64,000 bases of DNA from Thereva unica (taxonomy: Eukaryota > Arthropoda > Insecta > Diptera > Therevidae). Made by a program: the position numbers and the translations under genes. The notes beneath the pieces were generated by a model. That model was not told where the DNA came from. It worked only from the letters and a program-made list of their open reading frames with translations, and searched no databases. Below, piece by piece: positions 43,878-55,186 of the stretch (position 1 is the stretch's first letter; each line of letters starts with the position of its first letter). The stretch is taken from assembly GCA_949987705.1 (NCBI GenBank), contig OX465284.1:65085470-65149469 (forward strand), read 5' to 3'.

Positions 43878-44426
43878 TGTGTGTTCGATGACTGCTTAAA
43901 AAGTTCAGAGCAGATCAGGGCGGCTCAATTGGGAGCGGCTGTCAAATTGATGTCAGAACAGAAAAAATCAGATAATAGCAAGAAGCTCAAAAAACACCTT
44001 TCTGCTAAATTCTGCTCCAAATTCTATTTTTAGAGGTAATATACGAATGTCAATTGTAGACGAAGAAATATACACCAATAAAAACAATTGAATAGCATCG
44101 AAATGTTATTTTTATAAAAATTAATGTGTATTTTTTAATATTTCCAAGTATTTTCCGAATAAATCATTCATAAATCAATTTTTCGATTTTCCCTGCTTTC
44201 AATTTGACAATTGTCAAAAGAAAAAGAAGAAGAATAATTTGGCTGCTCTGCCTGCTCCTACAAATTTGGTGGAGCAGAAAAAGTGAGAATTCTCAACAAA
44301 GAGCACGCTCAAAAAACACAGAGCAAGGCAAATGGGAGCAGAAAAGATCTGTCAAAAGGTCTCAAAGAACGCAAATTGCTGATTTTTTCTGCTTAATCTT
44401 GAGCTGGGGCAGTCATCGAACACACC
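43878..44426. mobile_element. TA-flanked inverted-repeat element
   Basis: GTGTGTTCGATGACTGC near 43879 is repeated inverted near 44410-44425. The interior arms also fold back (GCTCCAAATT near 44010 against AATTTGGTGGAGC near 44262). TA flanks both ends (43876-43877 and 44427-44428). No coding sequence. The class is uncertain; a foldback or Tc1/mariner-type MITE is likely. Confidence 0.6.
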
Positions 44427-44730
44427 TAATGAGTTTGTAAGAGGAGCCTCTTTTTCCTTTTGAACCAGTACAATGTCTCACTTTAAATGAGGCGAGGTGT
44501 CACGTCACATAGTGAATGGCTCAAGTGTTGCGATGCGGGTAGATCGATTGCGTATGCGAAAGAGGGGATACGATAAATGATGTATGAATGAATGGGAATA
44601 TTAATTATCGTGCCTATGAATGTTAATTATAAAAATATTCTTTAAAATGAAACTCCCTAAAATTGAAAATAACACGAAAATATTTTGTTTGTTATAGATA
44701 GAGATTTAAAAATAACAATAAAAATTTACC

Positions 44731-44865
44731 TCCCTCGAAAAATGTAAGAAATATCTCTCGAGTACAAAACTTCACTCCCTCAAAAAACGTAAGAATTGTC
44801 TCTTTAGAATAAAATTTCACTCCCTCAAAAATGTAAGAGGTTTCTCTCCAGTTCGTATTTACAAT
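44731..44865 (+). repeat. Short tandem repeat, 45-bp period
   Basis: The word TCCCTC starts at 44731, 44776 and 44821, each followed by A-rich text and GTAAGA. A diverged further unit seems to lie past the LINE insertion (46445-46500). The LINE at 44910 split this repeat region. Confidence 0.75.
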
Positions 44866-44909
44866 CTCACCACGGTTCGGTTTAAATTGGATATTTTATT
44901 GCGGCAAAA

Positions 44910-45662
44910 CTGAAAAACAACAAATCTCCGGGTAAAGATAACATTGCAGCAGAGCTATTAAAAAAAGGAGGTGGAAACGTAATATTAAGCCCGCATGAAA
45001 TCGTAACACTAATATGGACCCAGAAACATATACCATCGGAATGGAGCGAGGGCATTGTGTGCCCTATACATAAAAAAGGAGATCAGCTAAACTGCCGTAA
45101 CTATAGAGGCATCACTCTACTGAACGTAGCATATAAAGTATTTGCAAATATTTTATACGTTAAACTGCAGCCTTACGCAGAAGAAGCTCTGGGAAACTAT
45201 CAAAGCTGGTTCCGTCCCGGAAGATCTACCACAGACCATATTTTCACACTTAGGCAGGTCCTAGAAAAGGCGTATGAATTTAACATAAACATACATTCGC
45301 TATTCATAGACTTCAGAAACGCCTATGATAAAATAAAACGTGAAGAATTATACAAAGCTATGGAGTACCTAAGATTCCCCAAACACCTCGTAAATTTGAC
45401 CAAAATCACAATGAAAGAGGTATTATGCAGAATAAGAATTGAAGGAGAGCTATCAGAACCATTCAACGCCACAGTAGGACTAAGACAAGGAGATGCCCTA
45501 TCGTGCTTACTATTTAACGTAACTACGGAAAAAGTGATAAGAGACGCAGGAATTAACACCGCGGGCAGTATTTTCAACAAGTCGGTACAAATATTGGCGT
45601 ACGCTGACGACATCGTTCATATCGCTAGAAAGAGCAGCAAAGAAACTCGGACTAGCAATTAA
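44910..45662 (+). pseudogene. RTE-like LINE reverse transcriptase
   Basis: From the truncation point the frame reads 'NNKSPGKDNIAAELLKKGG', 'CPIHKKGDQLNCRNYRGI', 'SLFIDFRNAYDKIKREEL', 'ATVGLRQGDALSCLLFNV' and the catalytic 'ILAYADDIVHIARKS'. The RT palm is complete and both Asp residues are present. The frame shifts at about 45630, where a few bases appear to be lost between 'HIAR' and the next segment. The start codon at 45057 is internal. Confidence 0.85.
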
Positions 45663-45681
45663 TGAAGAGAAAACGAAATAT

Positions 45682-46362
45682 ATGTGCATCTCCAAAAGAC
45701 GTAATGATCGCCAGAATATGACAATTGATACATACAACATCGAAGCAGTAAAAGAATTTATATATCTAGGGACGCTAATTTCAAAAGACAACGACACGAC
45801 ATTAGAAGTTAAAAGGAGATTATCGCTGGGAAACAGATGCTACTTTGGGCTACGTAAACATTTCTTATCAAGGAACATATCAAGAAGCACTAAAGTAAAA
45901 CTGTACAGAACTCTTATAAGGCCAATACTACTGTATGGATCCGAAACCTGGACATTAAGAAGTAACGAAGAACACCTCCTAGGGTGCTTCGAAAGAAAAA
46001 TCCTGCGCACTATTTATGGAGGAATCAACGAAAACGGTGTTTGGAGGAGAAGATACAATCACGAATTGTATCAGTTGTATAAAGATCCAAACATCATAAA
46101 AACTACAAAAATTAACAGAATCCGATGGGCAGGACATGTTGAACGTAGCAGTGACGACAGCATAACAAAAATTATTATGAACAAGAGACCAGACGGACAC
46201 AGAGGTACGGGACGTCCAAAAAAGAGGTATTTAGACAGCGTAGAAGAAGATCTACGAACCCTAGGTATAAGAAATTGGAGACTTCAAGCCAGGGACCGAC
46301 AGTTCTGGAGGAGGATGTTGCAGGAAGCCAAGGCCAATAACAGGCTGTGGAGCTATTTATGA
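45682..46362 (+). pseudogene. RTE-like LINE ORF2 C-terminus
   Basis: A 226-codon frame with the thumb ('EFIYLGTLISKDNDTTLEVK', 'YRTLIRPILLYGSETWTLRS') and the C-terminal region ('RWAGHVERSSDDSI', 'GTGRPKKRYLDSVEEDL'). It ends six bases before the repeat tail. It belongs to the same protein as the preceding RT frame, separated by a frameshift near 45640-45680. Confidence 0.85.
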
Positions 46363-46687
46363 TGATGATTGCGGCAAAAGAAATAAGAAAATGTTGTTCC
46401 AGTTCGTGTTTACATTCTCACCTCGGCGCAGTTCAAATTGGATATTTTACTTCCGCCCAAGAAGTAAGAAATATCTCTCCACTTCGTAATTTACAATCAC
46501 ACGATACACGCTCATATCCCAGTAGTACATTATTTTTGAACCGGGACATTTAAAAACGTTGAGGCCTCAGTATAATTTACTACCGTTTACGGGACAAATG
46601 AACTGCCTCTTGTAAGTCCGGCTCAACTCTAGACAGTAAGAATCAGGAAAAAAGAAGGAAAGTTATGTAGGTGGGAAAGTGGAAAAG

Positions 46688-46757
46688 GCGGGGAGTCGAA
46701 CCCGGGACCTCTGGAATGGTAGCCAGGCGCCTGACTCTCTAGGCTACCGAGGCCCCC
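46688..46757 (-). repeat. tRNA-like sequence, probable SINE head
   Basis: On the minus strand GGTTCGACTCC (46702-46692) is a perfect RNA polymerase III B box, and TAGCCTAGAGAG (46746-46735) approximates an A box. D-arm and T-arm pairings can be drawn, but the anticodon arm is imperfect. A tRNA-derived SINE or a tRNA pseudogene fits better than a working tRNA. The body would extend to the left. A 16-bp direct repeat (AGGCCCCCTATAGCTT) lies at its 5' edge. Confidence 0.5.
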
Positions 46758-46799
46758 TATAGCTTCAAACACAGGCCCCCTATAGCTTGGGACACACTT

Positions 46800-49700
46800 G
46801 TTGGAACGCTGAGCTTACCCACACACTACATGGTTTTCATTTTAGTTTAAGTTTCAAATCAAAATGAGTTCTTTAATTGGAAATAAGTTGTTCTCAGTAA
46901 CCATACTGAGTTATTTATACTGAAAAAAATTGTACAAATGAGCAAACAAATCTCAAAATGGGCAAAAAAGGAAATGCAGCAAAGAACTCCACAGTGAAGC
47001 TTATGCATAGAACTATCTGATGAAACCACGAAAAAATCAAACCATTTTAATATTTGGGACAAACTTGTGAAAAACATAAAACCAAAAACTAACGTTGAAG
47101 CTACGAATGTTTTGTATAATAAGCATTAAGATGTATTCAATTCAGATGATGGTTTTAGGAATCCGTTATATTTTACTTCGAAAATTTTAGCTTATTTTAA
47201 CGTATGTGAATCTGCATTTTGGAAGCGAGAGTCTAACAAAAAAACCACTTAGTGGTGTTACAAATCCTTTTCCCACAGGCATGTGTCGTACAAAGGCTAT
47301 TTATTGCACGATTAGATAAATCGTTGTTTGTAAATCCCAGTCAACGATGGCATTTTTAAAGACTGAAAAACACGCACACTGTATTATGCAGCTTTTGTAC
47401 AACATATGTTCACATGTGTACAACATAATGTCTAATGTGCTCCTCCAATTAATAAGTGTTTTTGTTTTAAATACAATAGTAATATTTCTATTCCCTTAAC
47501 CTTAAGGAAATATTTAAAATAAATGTATATGTATAACTATCTAATTTTTTATTGATATATTTTTTTAAACCAAAATATAATTTATTTATTTATAATAAAA
47601 AATATATATACCAAAGTAACTTTGTAAATTACATAGTATGTATAAAAAAATAAATATGAATATTTTAAGCGGGAATATTATTGTATAAGGATTTTCAAAA
47701 AGTTGCTTGAGTTAAAACAAACAAAAGAAACAAAATTAGTATAATATAAATTTGTAAACAAAGTTAAAAACCAAAATTAAAGCTCGATTATAATGATGTT
47801 ACTAAATAAAAATCTAGTAGCAATTACAATTATAAAAACAGAAGCAATTTATCATCAAAGTTTTTTTTAATTTTATTTTTGACCAAATTTTATTTTTATG
47901 AAAAAAAAAAAACGAATAAAATTCTAATTAAGTACTTTCTGGATATATTCAATGTGATTTTATGATAGCGAGTCAGTGGTAATAGGTTTTTGGAAAAGGA
48001 GAAGAGTTTTAAATGGAATGAAAGAAAAATAATCTACTTGAATTATGATTGTACATCTGTAAGCAAAAATTTGTAATAATTAACGAAAATCAAAATATGC
48101 ATGTACAACAATATAAAATGGTAAGCGTATTTTTGTTTCTGTATTAGGGAATAAATTTAAATTACTATTAATCAAAACAAATTGCAGATTTAAGAAGGAT
48201 AAAAAGTTTTATTCTTGGTTTTTCTAAAAATTTGTTTTCTAAATTGGATTTTATTTTACTTTTGAATAATATTCGTAATATTGATAAAATTAACAAACAA
48301 AAAATAAAGTCTAATAACATAAAATAACGACATGTGTTGCAAAGTTTGCTGATTTTAAAGCTTTTTATATATAATTTTAAATAAACAAAAAAAAACAACC
48401 AATACAAGTCCAAAAAATGATAACAAAAAGCAATAGAGCCAATCAGTCAACATAGCATTTCATCTCACTACCATTTACGCAAAAAATCGCCTCGTTTTCA
48501 CCCTATGTCACTCCACCTCATTCTAAACAGCATCATTAAAATAGGGGTTTAGTCCCTAATTTTATAAGTCAACAAAAACCCAATTAATTAAAAGTTATAC
48601 CGAAAAAAAAACTATCGACTGTTTATATAGTATTAACGACAATTTTTTTATTTAAATTTATATAATCTACAATTAAATGTTTATAGATGTTGTCTAAGTA
48701 GAATTAAACATTTTGTAAGATGTTGAAAATTTTTTCTAAATATTTTCTTTTTACACTGAAGAAAACCCAAAAAATGCTCATTTTTTCTGTTAGCTGATCC
48801 CCTTTTTGGGGATAAACTTTGAGCAAATTATTGATTAGACAAAAAATAGATACACAATATTAAATTATAGGAATATTAAAGAAAAACAAAACGAAAAATA
48901 TGCATATTTACTCAAAATTAATAATTATAATTAAAAAAAAAATATTTAGTAATGAATAATGTTCTTTTATAAAACAAAAAAAAATATTTTACTCTGCGAG
49001 TATCGGATCCACAATAATTATATTTGAATGAAAAAAGGAAATACCGTACTTCCTAAGCAAAGCGTTTAATATGGATGATAAGAAAAAGATAAGTGAAAAG
49101 AAACAAAAAACAAATGATAACATTTCAAGTCAAGTGTTTATTAATGAAATATATTATTAATAATGTTAATATAATAGAAAAATAATTCTTGTGTTGTTTA
49201 TTTATTGAATTTAACTTCAACGCACAAGAGAAATTCTTGGAATATTCCATAAATTTTATTTTTCCACCCCACCAAAAACGAACACAAAATGCAGGCAAAG
49301 TGTGTATCGATCAAGTAAACAATTTATTAACAAAACCACTCCGCTTAATTAAATCCTTGTTGAAAAATATAATTGCTACGTACATTGAACCCTCGACTTC
49401 GATTATAATATGGTCTATATAGGACTATGTTTTACATTCCGACATTTTAAGTCTACGCTTAAATCTGGAAACGGTAGGTGTTTGTTTCAATCCCAATACA
49501 GCTTTCACTTTTCCCTCGGTTGGTTGTGTGTCGTATTACAAAAAACACTTGTTTGCAATAGTAGCTAGAGAATATTCTGCATGCTAAGAACTAGAATCAT
49601 CTCATTACAGTTTTTGAAACAACAGAGCTACTATCCATAATATCAAAATCTCTCTTGGCCGTTGGAATGGCTACCACGTTGTTCAACCACGTCTGCGTTT

Positions 49701-50606
49701 GGAGTGCGACAGTGTAAATTACAGATCTGTGTTTCCCGATTCGCTTTAAAATAAAACGAACATTAAATAAACCATAATTAATAAAACGATAAATATTCAT
49801 GAGTTAATGTGGCAGTCAGGGCCGGCGCGTGGTTTTTTTGCGCCCGGTGCAGTAGGCAATATTGCACCCCATTAGCTAATCACATAAAAAAAGCTTCTTT
49901 CATCTGGATCGCAAGGACTGGAACAACAATTTGCTTTGGTTTTTCAATGAATTTATGAAATGTTGTTTCCGATCGTAAAATCAAAAAGCCTTTTGTGGAA
50001 TTTAAAATATCAACTGCAACATACAAAGAGACATTTGGGCTTTGTAATGTATACTTACTTACAATAACAATATTTATTTTTTCTAACTGAGTAATTTTAT
50101 TTCCTAATGATTCTGCTTTATGTTTTTATATGCGTTCCCCTGCCTGACGAAGCTCTACTTACGCCTCGTAGACAGCATCTAATTGACGAACTAATAGATA
50201 GTTTTAACGTGTCTATTCTACTTTCCGTCCTGGTCTCACTAAGCAGCTTAAGAGTAAATAATTTTATATGTTTGTCAAAACATCGCACCTCTTAATCGAA
50301 CTGGAAATTCAACCGATCAATAAATTGCCTTTCTAAAACAATGTGCACCCTTTTGAAATAATTAGATTTGTTAGGTGCGACGGGCAAGGAATAAAAATAC
50401 TCTAGGCTCTTGGATGAAATGCATTCTTGCAAACAAGAATTACTACCTTTCATGTTGGATCTGTTAAAATCCTGCCCCCTTCAATTAAAGAAAGATCTAA
50501 TTTATTTACTCATCTAAGGCTAATTCTGTCAGCCCTGTTCCCGTAGAATAGAATGCCGCTAAAAATCCTAAAAACAACTCTTTCAATTCAAAATGATTCC
50601 TTTTTA
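46800..50606. other. Long AT-rich spacer
   Basis: About 3.8 kb, extremely AT-rich at 47450-49200, with no credible coding frame and no repeat boundary. 'CAGGGCCGGCGCGTGG' at 49817-49832 resembles a hAT terminus, but no partner was found. Confidence 0.5.
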
Positions 50607-51063
50607 AAACGTTTTTATTAGCTCGCTTTCTTGTCTGTCTGTTTGTCCGGTACAAATCTTGCAATAGATTTTTTGAATACCTGAAAATTTGCACACAGCT
50701 TCAGCTCCGATGACAATGCAATACGTTATACTCATTATACCGTTAGATCCATGGCGGCCGTCTCAAGAAGACGGATTACTGTTTTCTTCACAGAACAAAT
50801 TTTGCAATCGATTTTTCAAATACTTCCGGATATCTTATCATGCTGAAATTTTGCATACAGCTTTAGCTCCGATGATAATGCAATATGGTATACTCCATAT
50901 ACCTTTAGATCCATGGCGGCCGCCTCAAGAAAGCGGATTGAAATATCTTTCACAACCCCTTCGACATGGGTACCACATGAAAAGGTATAATAAGTAGAAC
51001 ACCATAAACAACATAGTATACTCAATATATCGTTTAGCCCTTCAGAACACCATAAGCAATATC
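50607..51063 (-). repeat. Inverted copy of the 21.7-25.75 kb repeat, terminal part
   Basis: Begins with the inverse of the terminus at 25728-25745 ('CGTTTTTATTAGCTCGC', then TGTCTGTCTG). It continues with units containing 'TCCATGGCGGCCG' (near 50749 and 50910) and 'CTTCGACATGGGTACC' (50967). It stops at the LINE B insertion at 51064 and resumes at 53032. Confidence 0.82.
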
Positions 51064-51158
51064 ATCATCATTGCGCTCCTTTAATCCCTCATGGGACATA
51101 GGGCGGAAACAGTTGCCCTCCAGCGGACTCTGTTTTGCGCGACAGCTCTCAGCTCCGA

Positions 51159-52202
51159 CTAGGATCTCCCAGTTGTTCCGGCTTCTGCTAGTAGGGTTCT
51201 CCTCCACGTTGTTCTAGGTCTTCCGACTCGACGGGATCCTTGCGGATTCCAGTCGAGGGCCTGTTTGGCTAGATTTTCGTTTTCGCGTCGCAAGGTGTGG
51301 CCAACCCAATTCCATTTCCTTCGCCTGATTTGGTCGTCTATCCTTTCTTGGCCGGCACGGCGCCATAGTTCTTCGTTTGAAATTCTATCTTGCCAGCGGA
51401 TTTTTAGGATACGACGAAGGCATCTGTTGATGAAGACTTGTAGGCGCCCTGTGATGAATTGGGTGACTTTCCATGTTTCGCAACCATACAAAAGTACTGC
51501 CTTAACGCTGGAGTTGAACAGCCGCAATTTGGTGTTAGTTGAGATCTCCGTTGATTTCCATATGCGGGAAAGGCATGCATATGCGCCTCGTGCTTTATTT
51601 ATTCTGGAACTGACATCTTCTTCTGCACAGCAATTTTCGGTAATAATACTACCGAGGTAGCAGAATTTATTTACCAGTTCCACGTCACGGTTATTCAGCG
51701 CAGTCCGTTCAATGGTGTTTGCATTTATCCGCATTTCTTTAGTTTTAGTTGGATTTAGCCTTAAGCCTGCTGGACTACTTTCTGTTACCAAATTGTTAAT
51801 CATGTTTTTGAGGTCCTGGTGTCTGTGGGCCAGCAAACAGATATCATCTGCGTAGTCGAGATCCTTAAGGCGGTCTAACAAACCCCATTGTATGCCGCCT
51901 GTTCTACTATCTAGAGCGCCGAGAAGGATGTCATTTATTACTATAAGAAATAGTAAAGGCGAAAGTAGGCATCCTTGTCGTACTCCTGAACTCACCTCAA
52001 AGCTGTCGGATAATTTTCCATTATGGAGAACTCTGCATTTGGAATTGTTATATAGGGCTTTTATCAATTCTATTATTTTATCAGGCAGTCCGCGTCGCCG
52101 TAGTGTCTGCCATATAAAGCTCCTATTGACCGAGTCGAACGCTTTCTCATAATCTACGAAAGCAAGGTAAAGGGGGGATCGGAATTCAGTAGACTGCTCC
52201 AC
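51159..52202 (-). pseudogene. LINE B RT and C-terminus
   Basis: The frame has 'YLAFVDYEKAFDSVNRSF', 'SGVRQGCLLSPLLF', 'LDYADDICLLAHRH' and 'RRKWNWVGHTLRRENENL'. It differs from LINE A at scattered residues and stops early, after 'LAEAGTTGRS', where LINE A continues 'WSELRAVAQ'. It is separated from the N-terminal RT segment by the nonsense codon at 52278. Confidence 0.85.
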
Positions 52203-52277
52203 TATTATTCGTAATGTGTTGATATGATCAATACATGAGCGGCCCTTCCTGACTCCGGCCTGCTGCCTCCTAAGCGT

Positions 52278-52799
52278 TCAGTCTACTGCTTCACTTATCC
52301 TAGATGGTAATATATGGGACAAAATTTTGCCCACTGTAGATAGTAAACAGATGCCTCTTCTGTTGTCGCATATTGTTAGGTCCCCCTTTTTTGGTATTTT
52401 GACTATGACACCTTCCGTCGAATCCTCCGGAAAGGTACAGGTGTCCCATGCTATTTCCAGGATTGGCTGAAGTGCATCTGCTATGAGGCTTGAATCGGCT
52501 TTCAACAATTCTGGCGGGATGCCATCTTTCCCAGCTGCTTTACCATTGGCCATCGCATGAATTGCGGTTACTATTTCCGTCTTGGATGGGGCCCGGGTGG
52601 TAATTCTTATTAGCTGTGCATTTTTGCTGGTTTCCTGAGGTTCCTGTGTAAATGAACCATTCAGGACGGCGAAGAAGTAATCTCTCCATCTTTGGAGCTG
52701 CTCCTCGTCGCTGCTCAACAGCCTTCCATCTGCACTCTTAACGGCATGCTTTTTAGTAAAGTGCTTTCCCGTGAGCTGTTTAGTAATTTGGTACAGCAC
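52278..52799 (-). pseudogene. LINE B RT N-terminal region
   Basis: Carries the linker and RT fingers: 'AMANGKAAGKDGIPPELLKA' and 'KIPKKGDLTICDNRRGICL'. It ends at TGA where LINE A has CGA (the Arg of 'VDRTLRR'), a C-to-T change at a CpG. The frame is otherwise continuous upstream to about 53028, without a start. Confidence 0.83.
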
Positions 52800-53031
52800 C
52801 TTACTATTGCCTGTGTTTGCCGCGTTTTCCGCTTTTTCTGCGAGCTCGTTTATCTGCTGCCTTTTATCACGCCGGACACTTCTCTTTACCTCCCGGTGTA
52901 ATTGGGAGTATTCCCGTTCCAGTTGGTAACGTCTCTCAGGGTCGCTTGTAGAGTTTACGTTATTTTTTAGGGCTCTCCTGCGTTCTATTTTTTGCCAGGT
53001 TGTGTCCGAGATCCAGTGTTGCTGGTTTCTT

Positions 53032-53530
53032 AGTATATAGTATACTTAATATAGTATACTCAATATGTCGTTTGGTCCATGGCGGCCATCTTAAGAGGAC
53101 GAATTACCATTTTCTACATAACCCCTTCGACATGGGTATCAAATGAAAGAGTATGATAAGTAGAACACCATAAGCAATATAGTATATACTTTCGACATGG
53201 GTATCAAATAAAAGGGTATGAGAAGTAGAACACCATAAGCAATATAGTATACTCAAACCATCATTAGGTCCACGGCAATCATTTCAAGAGGGCGGATTAC
53301 CATTTCCTTTACAACACCCGAGCCATGGGTTGAGCATTTGCACTTTCCGCTTTTCGAAATCAAACACACGTACACCAAAGCCATTGTATTACCAATAAGC
53401 CATTACAAATGTACATCTTTGGTTTTTAAAGATTTAGGTAACAATTTTCCGCATGTATTTTATGTAAAATTTGTGATTGTGAATTTGTAATAGCTATGAA
53501 AATATTTGTAAGATTTTAAAAGAAAAAACG
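53032..53530 (-). repeat. Inverted dispersed repeat, body and outer edge
   Basis: Resumes the repeat after LINE B: 'AGTATACTCAATATGTCG' then units with 'CTTCGACATGGGTATCAAAT' at about 53127 and 53188, ending near 53345. The text at 53460-53520 is the inverse of 15265-15315. Confidence 0.7.
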
Positions 53531-54189
53531 TGGGGCGCATGCTATAGACAATGGTAAGGAGTGTAGCGCAGCTGGGTTGAGAAATCATTTGCATCAATCA
53601 TGTATGCGCCCCACATTTACCAGTGAGCCATACTAATAAGAGTGTAAGCTAGAAGAAATTTTTAAAAATGTTTCAATGTCCTTGAGATCAGGTGATAAAA
53701 ATTTCAATGCGAGTAAAAAAGTCAAAATATCGAAGAACTAATGTCTATGATAAAAGGAGGCAACATTACTTTAATACTACACGCAATGTGCGTGAAAGAA
53801 ATATAAAAAATGAAAGGGAAGTACGAGTGGACAATAAGGGACAATACAAGTGTAATCAAGTAACCGGAGTGCTGTACCAACACGAAATTTTTACGCATAC
53901 ATACTCAAATTCTATACCAGCTACACGTGCTCTGTAGCACGACTCAGAAAGTTAGTTTTTTCAAATTCCAACCAAACCTATGTTTTTTCATTATTAATAC
54001 ATTTTTGGGGTTCATTTTGCGCATTGTAAGCATTTTATATCGACTTTTTTTACTTGCACATGTTCTTTCAGTTTATGACAAAATCTGACCTACTGGAGTT
54101 GTGGTTCGCAAGTTTATTAATCATCCAAAAAACTTTCTAGCGCCGAAGGTGGACGAAGCCGCAACTTAGAATCAGTACTACCTTCCAGC
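53531..54189. other. Non-coding, with a separated inverted repeat
   Basis: TGGGGCGCAT near 53532 and ATGCGCCCCA near 53606 are complementary and could form a stem around 64 bp. No gene was seen; the frame at 53692-53937 has no recognisable motif. Confidence 0.4.
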
Positions 54190-54273
54190 AATAATTTTAC
54201 ATCTCTATATTATCAAAATATCAGAGGAATGGGTTCTAAATCCCATGATATTTATTTAAATGTCATCATCAAT
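54190..54273 (+). pseudogene. CR1/Jockey-type LINE endonuclease N-terminus fragment
   Basis: The plus strand encodes 'SLYYQNIRGMGSKSHDIYLN', the conserved first strand of the LINE endonuclease in this class. It is cut off by LINE C. It could derive from the same family as the minus-strand element at 55187. Confidence 0.65.
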
Positions 54274-55186
54274 GACGTCACCAACTAGAACGGGAATACT
54301 CCCAATTACATCAGTGTCCGGCGTGATAAAAGGCAGCAGATAAATTAGCTCGCAGAAAAAGCGGAAAGCGCGACAAACACAGGCAACAGTAAGGTGGTGT
54401 ACCAAATCACTAAACAGCTCTCGGGAAAGCACTCTACTAAAAAGCATGCCGTTAAGAGTGCGGATGGAAGGCTGCTGTGCAGCGACAAAGAGCAACTCCA
54501 AAGATGGAGAGATTACTTCTTCGCCGCCCTGAATGGCACACTTACATAGGAACCTCAGGAAAACAGCAACAATGCACAGCCAATCAGCCAAATTACTTTC
54601 CAAGACTCACTTTCCAATCACTTCCAATAAACCGGTTTTTTTAGACAAGGGAGGGCAGGGAAGGGTATGTGTTGAGCCTCACTTGTAGACTCAAAATTTT
54701 TTCGGTCTCACCGCAAATTACACTAACACAAGAATAACTTTGTTCTCGGGGAATGACACTGTTATACACAACTACATATACATTTACTATGTTACACGGA
54801 AAAGAGGTAGAAATTTAGATGCTTCGTGTAATACTCAAATTTTACACAGTCAGGTTTGACGTGAGTTCCAAGTGAATGGGTGTGTAATTTCACTCAATAA
54901 GAATCACCACCCGGGCCCCATCCAAGACAGAAATAGTAACCGCAATTCATGCGATGGCAAATGGTAAAGCAGCTGGGAAAGATGGCATCCCGCCAGAATT
55001 GTTGAAAGCCGACTCAAGCCTCATAGCAGATGCGCTTCAGCCAATCCTAGATATTACATGGAACACCTGTACCTTTCCGGAGGATTGGACGGAAGGTATC
55101 ATAGTCAAAATACCAAAAAAAGGGACCTAACAATATGCGACAACTGGAGAGGCATCTGTTTACTATCTACAGTGGGCAAAATTTTG
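54274..55186 (+). mobile_element. LINE C: fragments of the LINE A family
   Basis: 54274-54584 matches LINE A from about 18364 with a short internal deletion, and 54899-55186 matches about 18690-18975. Both ends are truncated. A 310-bp insertion (54585-54894) splits it. The right end stops within 'GTGGGCAAAATTTTGT' and joins directly to a minus-strand CR1-type LINE. Confidence 0.83.
54585..54894. mobile_element. Small insertion in LINE C
   Basis: 310 bp absent from LINEs A and B. CAAT stands at both junctions (54581-54584 and 54895-54898). The ends are weakly inverted (AGCCAAATTAC against AGTGAAATTAC). It is non-coding and its class is unknown. Confidence 0.5.

Larger units (their letters stand above)
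44910..46368 (+). mobile_element. 5'-truncated RTE-like LINE with 11-bp TSD
   Basis: TTGCGGCAAAA at 44899-44909 is duplicated at 46369-46379. The element starts inside the RT fingers region and ends in TGATGATGA, like LINE A, although it belongs to a different family. It carries two open segments separated by a small indel. Confidence 0.93.
51064..53031 (-). mobile_element. RTE-like LINE B, 5'-truncated sister of LINE A
   Basis: The minus strand matches LINE A (18260-20237) with few differences, including the ATGATGATG tail at 51064-51074. The 5' end is truncated at about 53031, in the linker before RT. It sits inside the inverted dispersed repeat. A short AT-rich target duplication is possible but not clear because the flanks are themselves ATATAGTATA repeats. 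Confidence 0.88.

Noticed and set aside
46688..46757. A functional tRNA gene
   Set aside because: The anticodon stem does not pair well with a 7-nt loop and no poly-T terminator directly follows on the minus strand; a SINE head or pseudogene is more likely.
47450..49200. Very AT-rich spacer as a possible replication origin or matrix-attachment region
   Set aside because: Composition alone does not support such a call.
49817..49832. CAGGGCCGGCGCGTGG, resembling a hAT terminus
   Set aside because: No inverted partner or 8-bp duplication was found downstream, so no element can be delimited.
53532..53616. TGGGGCGCAT/ATGCGCCCCA pair as ends of a mobile element
   Set aside because: Only about 85 bp apart with no flanking duplication; reported only as a possible stem.
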